A stretch of DNA of 64,000 nt, from NCBI RefSeq assembly GCF_022581195.2, contig NC_061456.1:374501-438500 (forward strand). The letters are read 5' to 3'. Position numbers and translations under genes: made by a program. The notes below the pieces were generated by a model. It was given only the letters and a program-made list of their open reading frames with translations, was not told where the DNA came from and made no database searches. The DNA comes from Helicoverpa zea. Taxonomy: Eukaryota; Arthropoda; Insecta; Lepidoptera; Noctuidae. Below are positions 44,701-56,375 of this stretch, piece after piece. Positions within the stretch are counted from its first letter, which is position 1, and the number at the start of each line of letters is the position of its first letter.

Positions 44701-46268
44701 ATTAAGTTTAATTTAGTATTTCAGCAGTAACAGCCCTGAAGATCTGTAGTTGGCAGCAACAGCTGCACTCTGCGGGTTGTAGAAATATATTATATCGCGC
44801 AGCAAACATGCTCCCACGTAGTGCACCGAGCAATGTTCACTGCGACTCGTGGATGTTTACTACAGACAATGTTGGTAAGGAGAAGGTTAAGTTGAGGAAG
44901 AGTATTTGAAAGCAAGAAAAAAATCTTAATACATATATGTGGGTATTGTTCTTATGGAAAAGTGCTTACTATAATGGCAAAGAATATAGACCTCACAAGC
45001 TCAAACAATCCATTTTACCTCTAGTTACCTACATCCAATGTAACATTGTGTCACTTATTAAAACTAAAACTTATAAACTAGCTAGAGAACTGTACAAAAT
45101 TGTACCAACTTAACTCCCGAAGACTTTGTATCGAAAAATGAGGATAAAGATATTGTAGAGACAGTTCGTTTTTATGACAAAATTAAAACTAACTGGGTAT
45201 TATTTCACGTTTATTGCGAGTGCCGTGCAGAAGTCGCGACGGCACAATCAGAAGAAATGTGCCCAATAAAAACTAAATGTACCGTTTTCATAGTTTTATT
45301 GATATCTATACTTATACAAAATGATATTTACCTGTCCTAGTAATTACTTTACTTCATCTTTGTTAATGCCATCTCTAAGGATGCTCCAATTACTGACAAT
45401 GCTCATTTAATACCATTTGCAGGTACAGTAGTAGGTATGCAAGTGAAGGTTCTTAGAAACTTTACGATCAAACAAAGGCATATTCTAGAAGTACCTACTA
45501 CATGAGGAAACCTACAGCTATTTGTTTTGGGATTAAACTTTGTTGTTTCAAAATTGTAATTGTTAGTGTTCTTGAGGAGGATCAACTATGTATAATAAAA
45601 TATGATGAATTTGTTCCAAATAACATAAATTATATGACGTCATATACATAGCTAAATTATATCAAAGTTATGACGTTAAAAAAATGTAAAATAATTATAA
45701 ATACCTAACATTTTACAACAAAATACCCCAAAACAAAGTTTGGCTCATTACAACATTCAACAAAAAATAAATATTCACAACCCTAAAAATTCTCTTGAAA
45801 ATAACGAGAAGATGAATTGCATTTTAACAGCAATTGGCAGTGGGCTATCAGTACGGTATGCAGTGTAGATAAATCGAGTGGCGCATTCGCTACTAATTGA
45901 CACGCAATTAAACAACTTTGCTGACGCTACTGAACTTTGGTTGCTTGCCTTCAAATGCGCTTTTACTTTGTGTGTTGTGGGAGCTGAGTTTTGTAAGTTT
46001 TCGCAATTATGACCTTAGTTTTTTATGTAACTGGAGCAATCGTCAACTAATTTGTCACACTTCATTATTAGTTGAGTTGGTATTGAAAATCATTTCTCTG
46101 ATGCGAATGCTTTCCGCGCTTAAAAACTTTTGTAGATTAGCAATGAGCTGTCGATTTAATGAATTTAAAGGCTTCTTGGTAAAAGTATCTCAGAGTTATT
46201 ATTCAAATATTTCATATTAAACGTCAACGTCAATAAAATCATCTTCCTCCACATTCCCCATTGCTTAC
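41752..46268. other. Intron of the DIP-like gene
   Basis: About 4.5 kb. It is AT-rich with somewhat GC-richer patches near 42315-42450 and 43085-43250 that show no coding pattern. They could be regulatory but nothing in the sequence proves it. Confidence 0.5.
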
Positions 46269-46430
46269 CTTTCTTCCTCCTATCCACAGATATGGGTTGT
46301 CCGTCTTCCCGTCGCCACATGATCTTAGGCGTAGGGAAACCATCAGCTTTGCACACCAGGCTAATGTTCTGGTTCTCACGCACGGCCACTGCTGACTGCG
46401 TGCTCTCCTCATCCAGGATGTTGGGGGGCA
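46269..46430 (-). CDS. DIP-like gene: Ig2 first half
   Basis: 162 bases encoding PPNILDEESTQSAVAVREN and the first Ig2 cysteine in SLVCKADGFPTPKIMWRRED, with the Ig tryptophan in IMWRRED. Acceptor TTTCCCACAG, donor G|GTAAGC. The ORF upstream of this exon is intron read-through. Confidence 0.95.
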
Positions 46431-48258
46431 CTGTGGGAAAGACAGAGTTTTGAAGTAAATTTAAGGGTTCATCTATTACATCAACACACAGAGAGAATGG
46501 CGACAATAACACAAAAATAATGGCTAAGTAAATAAATAACAATATTCTCTGGTACCAACTGTAAATAAAATCTTTATTGCTGAAAAGCTCACAACAATGT
46601 GAAACATTTTCCGTTCTTTCGTTTGATAAACCATCCCTAAAAACAAAAGATGTAGATTTAGAACACGTAAGCGGCCACAAGTTGTGCCCTAAAGCAATAA
46701 AAACAAGATAAAAACTACGTGGCACGTTTAAAATGCAAACACGAGAAAAAACCACCGCTTTATTTCCACTTAAAAGTTTGTAGGAAACGGCCATATAAAA
46801 GACTAAGTGTTACCCGTATCGGTGATTTGGGAGCGAACCACGCCTACGCCATTTTATATATCTAACATTTCCACTGGGCACCAGATAGGAATGTTATCTC
46901 CACTGAATTGTAACTGAGACTTTGGCTACGTTCCATATTTCCTGATTTTCGGCTGGGAGCGCTAAAATTATTTGTTAATAACGACAAATTTAGTTGTGCA
47001 GCACTGGAGTAAATACATGCTGGGACGTAAACAATGGCAGCTGTATAAGCAGGGAATGCCAAGAACAGGTAAATTATTGATAGTGCAGATTAGTAAGATG
47101 ACAGTTATATTGCTCTCGTAAACAACAATTTATGTTTAGATGATATGGTATCGCCGACGTACAATTATGTTCTATCATCCACACGTCCGCTCCTCTCCCA
47201 AAATTGTAATTGAGTACGCAATAATGATGTCGATGTCTTGTTACGCGTGCTTCCACACCAAACAAAAGGTGAGCGTAATCATTTTCGCTACATCACTTGA
47301 TAATTTACATAGACAGTATGAAACAACAATTAAATTTCACCAAAGAGTTTATTTCACAAAGCGATAAGAACCAAAAGAAGAAGCTATTACCCCTTTGAAA
47401 ATGCTAAAGGAAAGTAATTAAAAGTTTCTTCGCTGAGCAGGATCAGCGGTAAACAGGGCCCGTCGATATTTTCCCATTCCTGATTAATAAGTTTCTATTA
47501 TATTTCCAAAATAGCTTCAGTTGTGAATGAGAACATATAATTACGTGCTAATGGATTCTGCGAAAATGTTCTATAAGTATCGGAATTCAAAAAATATTTT
47601 TTTTACAAATCATTATTTGGGGCTTGATTTTTGAGAACAAATTCATTGCTTAAATTAAATGCTACTTTTACACCCATGCATATAATAATTTTCATCAAAA
47701 ATACCTCACAATCTATTTTTGATCTATCAAATAACCAAATGACCGGTCTCAGGTCACAGCACACATTTGTAGTAGATCGTAACCAGTTATAGAGCGGAGC
47801 ATCCATCGCAGTTAATCGTGCGCGCTGCCGTATATCGACGAACTCTAAACTCTAGCAGGCGCGTCCCCCAGGACTCAGCGTTTGATCACGACAGGCCAAA
47901 AGTTCAACGCTCCGTGCTATCACGGACAGTTGGGTACACTGACTAATGTTAGGAGGACACATAGTCTTCAGAAAGGTGGTATTTTTGGACCATACTGAGG
48001 ATATACCCGTCTTTTGGGTATGGTAGTCTTATTCTTTTACCTCTTGAATGCCGCTAATTAGAGAGCAACAGAAAATTTATTGTATGGGTGTGGATCCGTT
48101 CCACCGGCATACAAGAGTTATCTATGATACTTTTAAACTGTTCCAAATTTTTTGGGTGTAAATAATAACTCAAAGACTGGAACTACTTTTCTGAAGAATA
48201 CAAAGACCTTGTTAATCATTGAAGACACCATCAGTGATACAATACAAAGCACACTCAC
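46431..48258. other. Intron of the DIP-like gene
   Basis: About 1.8 kb. No repeat with defined ends. A GC-richer stretch lies at 47810-47940 without coding support. Confidence 0.5.
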
Positions 48259-48466
48259 CAACAACCTGCAGATACCCCACTTGGCTGATCATGGGATTAG
48301 TGTTGACCTGGCACATGTAGTAGCCGCGGTCCTCCTGCTGAACTTGGCTGACGTGCAGCAGCCAGGTCATGGCGTTGTCGTGCGACACGCTGAACCGCGC
48401 CAGCCGGGTGATCACGTGCCGGTGGATCGTTAGGATCATCTGACGGTCGATGTGGATCCACGCCAC
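48259..48466 (-). CDS. DIP-like gene: Ig1 second half
   Basis: 208 bases reading VAWIHIDRQMILTIHRHVIT through the second Ig1 cysteine in YYMCQVNTNPM. The hydrophobic IHxHVIT region and NPMISQVGYL belong to the Ig1 face that DIPs use for binding Dprs (family knowledge). Acceptor CCCCAG, donor G|GTGAGT. Confidence 0.96.
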
Positions 48467-51400
48467 CTGGGGATGAAGATAATGGTTTGTCTATAAAGGT
48501 ATTTAGAGTATATTAAAGGAAAGAGATAGGTGGAGTCTTGATAACGTCATGCTATGATCATGAGGTTACACGATAAAGAATTCTTAGAATTGGAATGAAT
48601 TTTGTTCTAGATGGCTAAAAAGGGAAAAACAGCAAGAGTCATATTATCAGTGTCACTACACAAGTATATAGAAAACAAGTCCAGCACATTCATAAAGGGA
48701 GACCCGACACATTATTTCATTAAATTTGAGTAGGATTCAAAATCCAACCACTCTTCAGCAGATTCTGTAATTGTGTTTTAATCCAAAATGTCCATATTCT
48801 AAATTCTGAATGCACCCAAAAAGTAAAAAGGAGTCCAAAACGCTCTAATCCATGAACCGAGAACACTAAATATCCCACAAAAGTTGTGCCATCAAAGGAA
48901 CGAGTTATCATTTGTCCGTCGGACCAGTTGATATATCGAGGCAAGCCACTCGTACTACAAATTCGCTACCTGAGTAATAAAACTAAAATAGAAAGTTTAT
49001 TGCGGCTGCTTTTACTATATCCTCGTGAAATTTATGCCGCTCTGAAGTCACGTTATTGGTCGGGAATGGATTGAACTGTAGTATAAATTCACTTCTAACT
49101 CGATCGGAAATTGAATTCAAACATACCGCCGTCCTATTATTTAGTATCTAAACTGATTGTTCTCTTTGTGCATTATATTTTCATTTTAGTGGGTACATTT
49201 GTTTTAGTTAATGCGTTTTCGTTATTTAATTTTCAAAGTTAGTTGCAAACTAGGCACTTATTACTCTCACGTACCTAATTCTATTTTAACATTAACAATT
49301 TGTATACTTTTTAAATCTGAAAGCATACTTACGCGAAAATATTGTTCATATGTATATAAAAATCTATTTATATATGTATATCTAACCCCAAAAACACCCC
49401 AAGTAATTTTAGGAAGTGGTGTAAAACATACACCTTCCACTAGTAGTTGAGTGGTGAGGAAGAAGGCACTCCTTATGTTTTATAGCCGTTTTAAACTTCC
49501 CAGTTTATGGCCACACGTGACTGGAGTGACACTGACGAACTACTGACATACGGAATGACAACAAGCCAAATATCCGGGATAGTGCAAAATTATTGCTAAA
49601 GTTTCTACTTCGATATAATATGTCAAAAGATGAACAAAACTTATTGCTATTTAAAAATACAACGAAGGCCACTAAGAAAATGCTATTTTTATAAGCTTAT
49701 CGTACTACAAGATTCTGTAAACACCCTTTGTATTGAACTATAGACTATTGAGAAATATAATCCATAAAGCAAATATCCAAAACACCCAAACAAAAGATAA
49801 ATAAAAGCCGCCTCAGATCGGAACTCCTAAAGCTCCAAATCTGTTTCTATAATTCTATCTTCGGCGAGATAGACAAACAGATAAGACCACCAACAATCCT
49901 AAAACCAAACGACAAACTGCGAAACTGGCTTACCCACGCGGCGTTGTTTACTTTCCCGAAGTGTGGCGGCCGGCGGGACTCACAGCTGCCGCACTGCGCA
50001 ACACTCGATACAGTGCATATTTCACGAGACCTGACTCGGATACCCCAGACTCGCGATACAATCGGAATTTTAGTTCCTTCACTTACTTATTTATCCTAAT
50101 TATCAGACCGGGAACGTTTGTGAGGCGACGATTGCGGAGAACACTGCTGCAATAGCGAGCTGAATTATATATCTCTCTATTCATGAGATCGGAGATTTTC
50201 TACCCTTTTGTTCCTGATCCCGTAGCAAGAAGTTTAAATTCTGAATTTAATGGTTTGAATTATTTGTGATTTTTACGGTATGATAAACAAATCATGCATT
50301 ATAAATAATGGTTGATTACTCCCCGAGAGCGCGGAGCATTTGAGGGCAGACAAAAAAATGTACTTTTTCAGTTCCCCTTCAGACAAAGAGTGATGATACA
50401 TTATTTATTCAACAGCGAGACTTTCGATAAAACCCATCTTGTTTTGTTTATCTGACTCCAGAAAGACTTCAATGTCTGTAAGAATAAAAAATACTGTAGT
50501 ATTACTTCAGCCATACATATACATACAGGCATGGTAGTAAGATTATACATATGCAAAAGTGCCTACTGTATGTTCACCACAAACCAAAATAAGTTTAAAA
50601 CTCTTTTAATTTTCCAGACGAAAAGCCCGTTTAATAACAGACACAATTTCAATATTTTATTTTTCGTGGTCCCGATCTGCGGCCCCGATTCTAAGCTCAT
50701 GAACAATTTAACGAACCCACTCTTTGCTCATTGATAATACAGAAGACTCAATTTGGAAACTTAACGGTTGAATTTCGATCACAAAGCGCCACACTGGGAT
50801 AATTTTCGGTCGAATTAGTCGTTATTATAAATCAATGCTTTTCGACCTCTGCTGCTATTAAGAGCAATAGCGGATTTGTGATTAAGTGACGTCATAATTT
50901 ATCTGGCACAGTTCCTGGTATTAATAAAGTGGCGCCGGCTGCGAGTCCTACTCACCTTCACTCTATTAGCTTTCAACGAGATGAGTTATAGTCTATTGAA
51001 TATCAGTTACAATGTTCTGGTTTTGTGCGCTAGTTCAAAGTTTGTTCGTAAGTAGGTGCTCCGACTTCACTAGGGTATAAATTAAACTTGTTCTAAGAAA
51101 AGGTTGGGATGGTTCATAAAGTTTGCTTAGAAATTAACAGCTTTTGACGTATTAATCTGTTATGTTAGTTTAAATATAGAAAACTTGGAATTAGTCAGAA
51201 TTTATAATTTCAAATTCACACCAGTTCAGGTTTCTTAATATTGGCGCCCACCGTGGGACTAGCGACGGTATGCATCTTGAAGAGTGTAACGTGCTATATT
51301 GTCACCGTAACGTGTGCCGATGTAATTGCATTACGCCAGAGTTCGCGCTGCATGCAAAATATTGAAATTGTCGGCTAATATTCCTTTGAACATAAAGTGC

Positions 51401-51679
51401 TGAAAGATATTTTAATGAGTTTCTTGTTAAATAAACTCTTAGCATTTTAAGTTTAGGTGAGAAACTTGTACCGGCGCTGAACAAATTGCGTTAAAATAAC
51501 CTTTTGTAGATTACCTATGTTAAAAATACATTTACATTTATTTTGGCGGAGTAATTTTATTTACTTGTTTTGTTTATACCACAAATAAAACAATAAACCT
51601 CAATCATAATCAAAAAACGTAATGAAATACAAATATCGGTAGGATATGAATATGCGATATTTTATTTGGGACTTCAATA
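48467..51679. other. Intron sequence, left part of the 15-kb intron
   Basis: A CpG-rich block at 49930-50050 stands out from AT-rich surroundings and could be an internal promoter or unannotated exon, but I found no convincing frame. Nothing else is recognised. Confidence 0.4.
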
Positions 51680-51697
51680 AATCATACAATTTACTAC

Positions 51698-52093
51698 ATC
51701 ATCATCCTCCGAGCCTTTTCCCAAACTATGTTGGGGTCGGCTTCCAGTCTAACCGGATTCAGCTGAGTACCATTGCTTTACAAGAAGCGACTGCCTATCT
51801 GACCTCCTCAACCCAGATACCCGGGCAACCCGACACCCCTTGGTTAGACTGGTGTCAGACTTACTGGCTTCTGACTACCCGTAACGACTGCCAAGGATGT
51901 TCAATGCCAGCCGGGACCTACAGTTTAACGTGCCATCCGAAACACAGTCATTGGTGTCTAAGATATACTTAGAAAGTACATACAAACTTGAAAAGTTGCA
52001 TTGGTACTTGCCTGACCTGGAATCGAACCCGCGCCCTCCTACTCGAGAGGTCGGTTCTTTGCCCACTAGGCCACCACGACTATTAAAACATAC
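51698..52093 (-). mobile_element. Full-length tRNA-derived SINE with 18-bp target duplication
   Basis: Minus strand: A-box-like GTGGCCTAGTGGGCAA (52059-52074), B box GGTTCGATTCC (52019-52029), a conserved body shared with the copy at 38734-39018, and a GATGATGATG tail. AATCATACAATTTACTAC flanks both ends (51680-51697 and 52094-52111), so the insertion is recent and LINE-mediated. The long plus-strand frame is a shadow. Confidence 0.93.
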
Positions 52094-52111
52094 AATCATA
52101 CAATTTACTAC

Positions 52112-54380
52112 CTACATTTCTATATACCTTTTCAGTTCAAACACAAACTGCTAAGTTATTACAAGAACAATAACGTAAAAACCTAAACAACGAAAAACAA
52201 GAAAGTATTCAGGAGCACAATTAAGCTGTCATATTAAAGAGACCACGTCGTTTCTTCTGAAACTTTATCACACAAAATCCACCACTTAATCACATAGGAA
52301 ATGGCACGTGAACAAACAAGCTGTAAGGGCATAACTCCGTGAAAACTTGGCACTCGCGAGCCGCGCAAAGCCCTTTAAGCCTCTTTGCCCCCTTTTTATA
52401 TCCCCACCACATACTTAACGGCAAATTCAAGCGTGCCTTCATCCAACGGTACTTTGGCCCGTTTGAGCTCCGCGCTCCAATGTTTTGAATTCCGAATTCG
52501 AAACTATTGACTTTTGAAATATTAGTTTTGTTTTGTTCGGTGACGGCGCTAAAAGTTTTCGATCCGGTGTCAATGTATTGTATATTGTTTTCTTTATCAA
52601 TACTTTTTGTGGCAGAAGTTTTCGATACAATATTTTGAGCGTTTTTGAAATTGCGGAATGTTTTTTTTTTAAGTTTTTGTTAACTTTCGATTAAAAGTAG
52701 TTTTATAGCAACAACAAGACATTGGGTACAGGTTATTATTAAGATTGATTTATCTATCCACAGCGTTAGTTTAAGCTTAGCGCAGTATAAATATTAAATA
52801 TATTTTTAAGATATAATAAAAATTAACACTTTAAATATAACCCAACAAAAAAAACCCTCACAAAACGCCTAATATAATCCAAATTATCGTATTTTCCCTA
52901 CACCCACATAGCCTCGGTCCATTTATTAGGTGCAGTCCACACGAGTAAGTAAACATGTTTGCTCGACAAGTATTTGTTCGGCCCCGTGTTTGTGTTGTGT
53001 TATCTGTGACGCCGCAACTGCCATCCTTGTTCCAGACTTATGTACGGGATTAACTGAACTTAGTCTCCAGATTATTTTAAGTCAAGACTGGGATCAGCTG
53101 CGTTGTAAGGTTAAGATTTTGGTAGAATTTTGGTGTATTTTTTAGTGTAAATATGAAATGGGAGGTAGTTCTAAAATTGTAATGACGAAGTAGAGTTGCT
53201 AAGTGGGCCCTATTAAATACAGAAAAAATTCAAGACACTTTAAATGTGAACAACTCAGAATAGAATCTCCGTTATTATAAGACCACACTACCTACAACTA
53301 CTTTAATAAGCAAAATAATAATATTTTCCAGTAGATAGGTACTCGCTTTGCACATAAAATCGTTTATTACACCTTGAACAAGTGTACGGAGAGAAAACGT
53401 TATAAAAATGACTATTTTTATTACCGAACACCAACGCAGACTTTATTTTGATATTTTCGTAGTAGCGACCTGGCAAAAAAGGTCTCTCTATAAATATAAA
53501 ACTATATATATTTTTCCATGGAAGCTATCATTACACCGATATAGTTCTGGAGTTTGGAACATGAAATTGGTCACAGGTGCGATCAAGGAGAAGAATAAAA
53601 GTATTTCCAAAAATCACTTAAGGTCCCAACATAATCCGTGCAGGTTATAAACTTGGGTTCGCACGCGGCCCCGCCTAAGGTATATTTGATTAGGGTCCCT
53701 TGGGCTCTCTGCTCATACTGCTATTTTTATTTGGCTCGTATTAAATTGTTTTCAAACGATACCTTTTGTTCAATTTATTCGAATCCTAAATAATAATATT
53801 ATGAGAGCTTATTTGGGTTTAATTTGTATGTCGTAGTCATAATATTTTGGTTTCAATTTTGTGGGTTTGCGCATTTAATGGTCTTGGTTTGGCTCAAAAT
53901 AAACATGAAAAATCACACACTCATACTGAAACGCCATTCAATTTCAAAGACAGCTCAAACCATTCTTTTACTTTCCCATGTACGTAAATTACTTCGACAG
54001 AAATACTTTCAAGTAAGACATAAAGTTAAATATCATTTTTATTTTTCTGACCTTGAATCGACCTCACTAATTTCTAAAAATATCCATCTATCAAATACTA
54101 CACTGAGTACATTTGCACGTCTGTTATGAAATGAAGTGTTTGTTTAATTTGTATATGAAAACCAATAATCGTGGCGAATGTCCGGCTAATTGGATAGTAT
54201 TCAGTGTTAGCACACCTCGCTGTTTTATAAACACACCGACAATCAAATTAACGAAATTGATGTTTGCTCTGAGCCGCCAGTCATTGATATTCATGGAACT
54301 ATTAACGAATTATGAATTAATTGATATTGCATCATTGTTAGACTGACGTTGGATATATTTTTCTACTAATTATATTTATG
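52112..54380. other. Intron sequence, no feature seen
   Basis: AT-rich. Frames of 60-100 codons occur on both strands without family resemblance. Confidence 0.45.
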
Positions 54381-54655
54381 GCGGCGGTCACCGCCAGCGC
54401 CGGACGTGTGCACCAGCAGGCTCTCCACAGTACCTGGCGTGTCCGCTGGAGGGCGCCACAGTGTCGTGCACAGTGTCGAGCACGGCGGCGAACGCCGTCA
54501 GTAGCGCGGCGGTCACCGCCAGCGCCGGACGTGTGCGCCAGCAGGCTCTCCACAGTACCTGGCGTGTCCGCTGGAGGGCGCCACAGTGTCGTGCACAGTG
54601 TCGCACGGCGGCGAGCGCCGTCAGTAGCGCGGCGGCTACCGTCGGCGCCGGCGCT
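54381..54655. repeat. GC-rich 125-bp tandem repeat, a little over two units
   Basis: The block starting GCGGCGGTCACCGCCAGCGC at 54381 returns at 54506 with very few changes, and a third unit begins near 54631. It is far richer in G, C and CpG than the flanks and stands directly before the 5' end of the LINE. The frames inside it are by-products; 125 is not a multiple of three. Confidence 0.85.
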
Positions 54656-55228
54656 TGGTAACAACATCTCCCAAGCCTGATCGGAAATCCCCCGAAATTG
54701 TGTCTTGGCTAAATAGCAGACCACCACTGGTGGCAAGACACCGAGGCATCGCAGGAAGGCTTAGAGGCAGCGATAGGGATCGTGTTATCGTATGTCAAAC
54801 TGCTGCATCTAACATCTCTCCGATCGTAGCGGTTCACCGTTCCATCGGATAAAGGGATGTTAGACGAGAGAGTGCTCTTGCGTTTGCGCGTATGTTTGAG
54901 CACTGTAATATATCCTGCGCATCTGACTGCTTCCGTATAATGGACACCGATTTGGCGAAGACTAGTGGCGATAGGTTGAGGTAGAGAGGTTCGGGCTGAT
55001 GCAACCTGAGCTTTGTCTGAGACCTGCACACTAGCGGCTCTGGGGGTGTGAGTACATGCCGTGGTCGTTTTCTCTTTGATCTGGGGGGACAGAGGGAATC
55101 CGGCAGCACCCAGAGCGACAAAGCAGCCCTTTTTAGGGGAGCACTGCTTTCCTTGCTCAGCCTGGGAGGGGGCTAGAAAAGGTGCCCTAAAAAAATGCTC
55201 ACCCCAAACACTCTTTGGATAGCAGTAA

Positions 55229-55862
55229 CCACGGCTGCTTCCGCATCTTTTTATTCGTGGTCGACACAACAACAGTAATAAACGTAAAACACCTTTACTG
55301 ACTTTTGGTGCATGGAATGTTCGCACCCTTCTCGACCGCGAGACAAACGCCTGCCCAGAACGGAAAACAGCCATAGTTGCTCGAGAACTCCGCCGCTACA
55401 ACATTGATATAGCTGCTGTAAGCGAAACCCACCTTGCCGATGAGGGCGAGCTAGTCGAGCATGGCGGTGGCTACACTTTCTACTGGAAGGGCACTGCTGC
55501 AACAGAACCAAGAAGGTCGGGAGTTGGTTTTGTGATCAAGAATAATCTTGTGAAGACACTTCAAGAATGTCCAATCCACATCTCGGACCGTATAACCACA
55601 TTGCGCCTTCACTTAGACGGTGACAATTCCCTTAATGTTATCAGTGTATATGCACCGACGCTAGGTAGTTCTGACGACATCAAGGATAAATTTTATGAAG
55701 AACTTACACAATGTCTCCATAAAATACCGAACAGAGAAAAGATTCTCTTGTTAGGAGACTTCAATGCTAGAGTTGGTCAACATTATGAAGCGTGGCCTAA
55801 AGTTTTGGGTAGACATGGGGTAGGCAACATCAACTCTAATGGCCAGTTGCTGCTTAGTTTAT
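55229..55862 (+). pseudogene. LINE ORF2, endonuclease part, cut by an insertion
   Basis: The frame opens after a TAA at 55226-55228 and has no in-frame ATG; the first GTG is at 55532. It has AWNVRTL near the start, AAVSETHLAD, SVYAPT and LLGDFNARVG, the standard signature of the exonuclease-endonuclease-phosphatase fold that nicks target DNA. The frame runs into the inserted element at 55863. The frame after the insertion is in the same phase, and one target duplication plus insert is 513 bases. Confidence 0.85.
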
Positions 55863-56367
55863 CAAATCAAATCAAATCAAATCACCTTTATTTTCAGGCA
55901 TTAAAGGCCCATAGATAAATACCTTAAAACTAGCATACATATGTTATACAAAATTGTTAGTAAATAAAAACTTAAAACTATGTTAATAGCACTTCCTTAT
56001 GCACTATGGCACTGTGCGGTCCTGTGGCACTTGTCCGCGGAAGCGACGGAACACCACGTCCTGTGGCCAGAAGTTTTCGTCCAACACGAGATGCAGGAAA
56101 CACGTTGGCACTCGCACCACGAACGCCTTGAAGTTGGCGTTATGGCGCGACTCCAGCAGCTGCACTCTCGGGGCGTACTTCAGCTTCTGACGCACGTACT
56201 CCACGATGTCCTCCGCCTTAGTGGTGTAGTGTAGGCGGGAGATGTACACCGGGGTGTTCGGCTTGGCGGCACGAATTTTGATGTTTGGCTCAACAGGAGC
56301 CGTGCCGCAACGATTCTTGTTGGTTCGCTGACGGCGCTTCCTCCTTTGCACCGTAACGAACCCCTCA
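55863..56367 (-). mobile_element. ORF1-domain retroposon, copy B, with 8-bp target duplication
   Basis: It is 505 bp flanked by TAGTTTAT at 55855-55862 and 56368-56375. The minus strand begins GGGTTCGTTACGGTGCAAAG. It encodes a basic stretch (RRKRRQRTNK) and an ORF1-type domain (NTPVYISRLHYTT ... YVRQKLKYAPRVQLLESRHN ... FWPQDVVFRRFRG), then has an AATAAA-type signal and a TTTGATTTGATTTGAT tail. It has the same 5' end as the copy at 9807-10523, which argues for a distinct short element, not random truncation. Confidence 0.9.
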
Positions 56368-56375
56368 TAGTTTAT

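Noticed and set aside
54338..54736. Arg/Ala-rich frames on both strands
   Set aside because: They follow a 125-bp GC-rich tandem repeat, whose period breaks the reading frame; no protein family resemblance.
54709..55374. 221-codon minus-strand frame
   Set aside because: Antisense to the 5' part and endonuclease domain of the LINE; no family signature.
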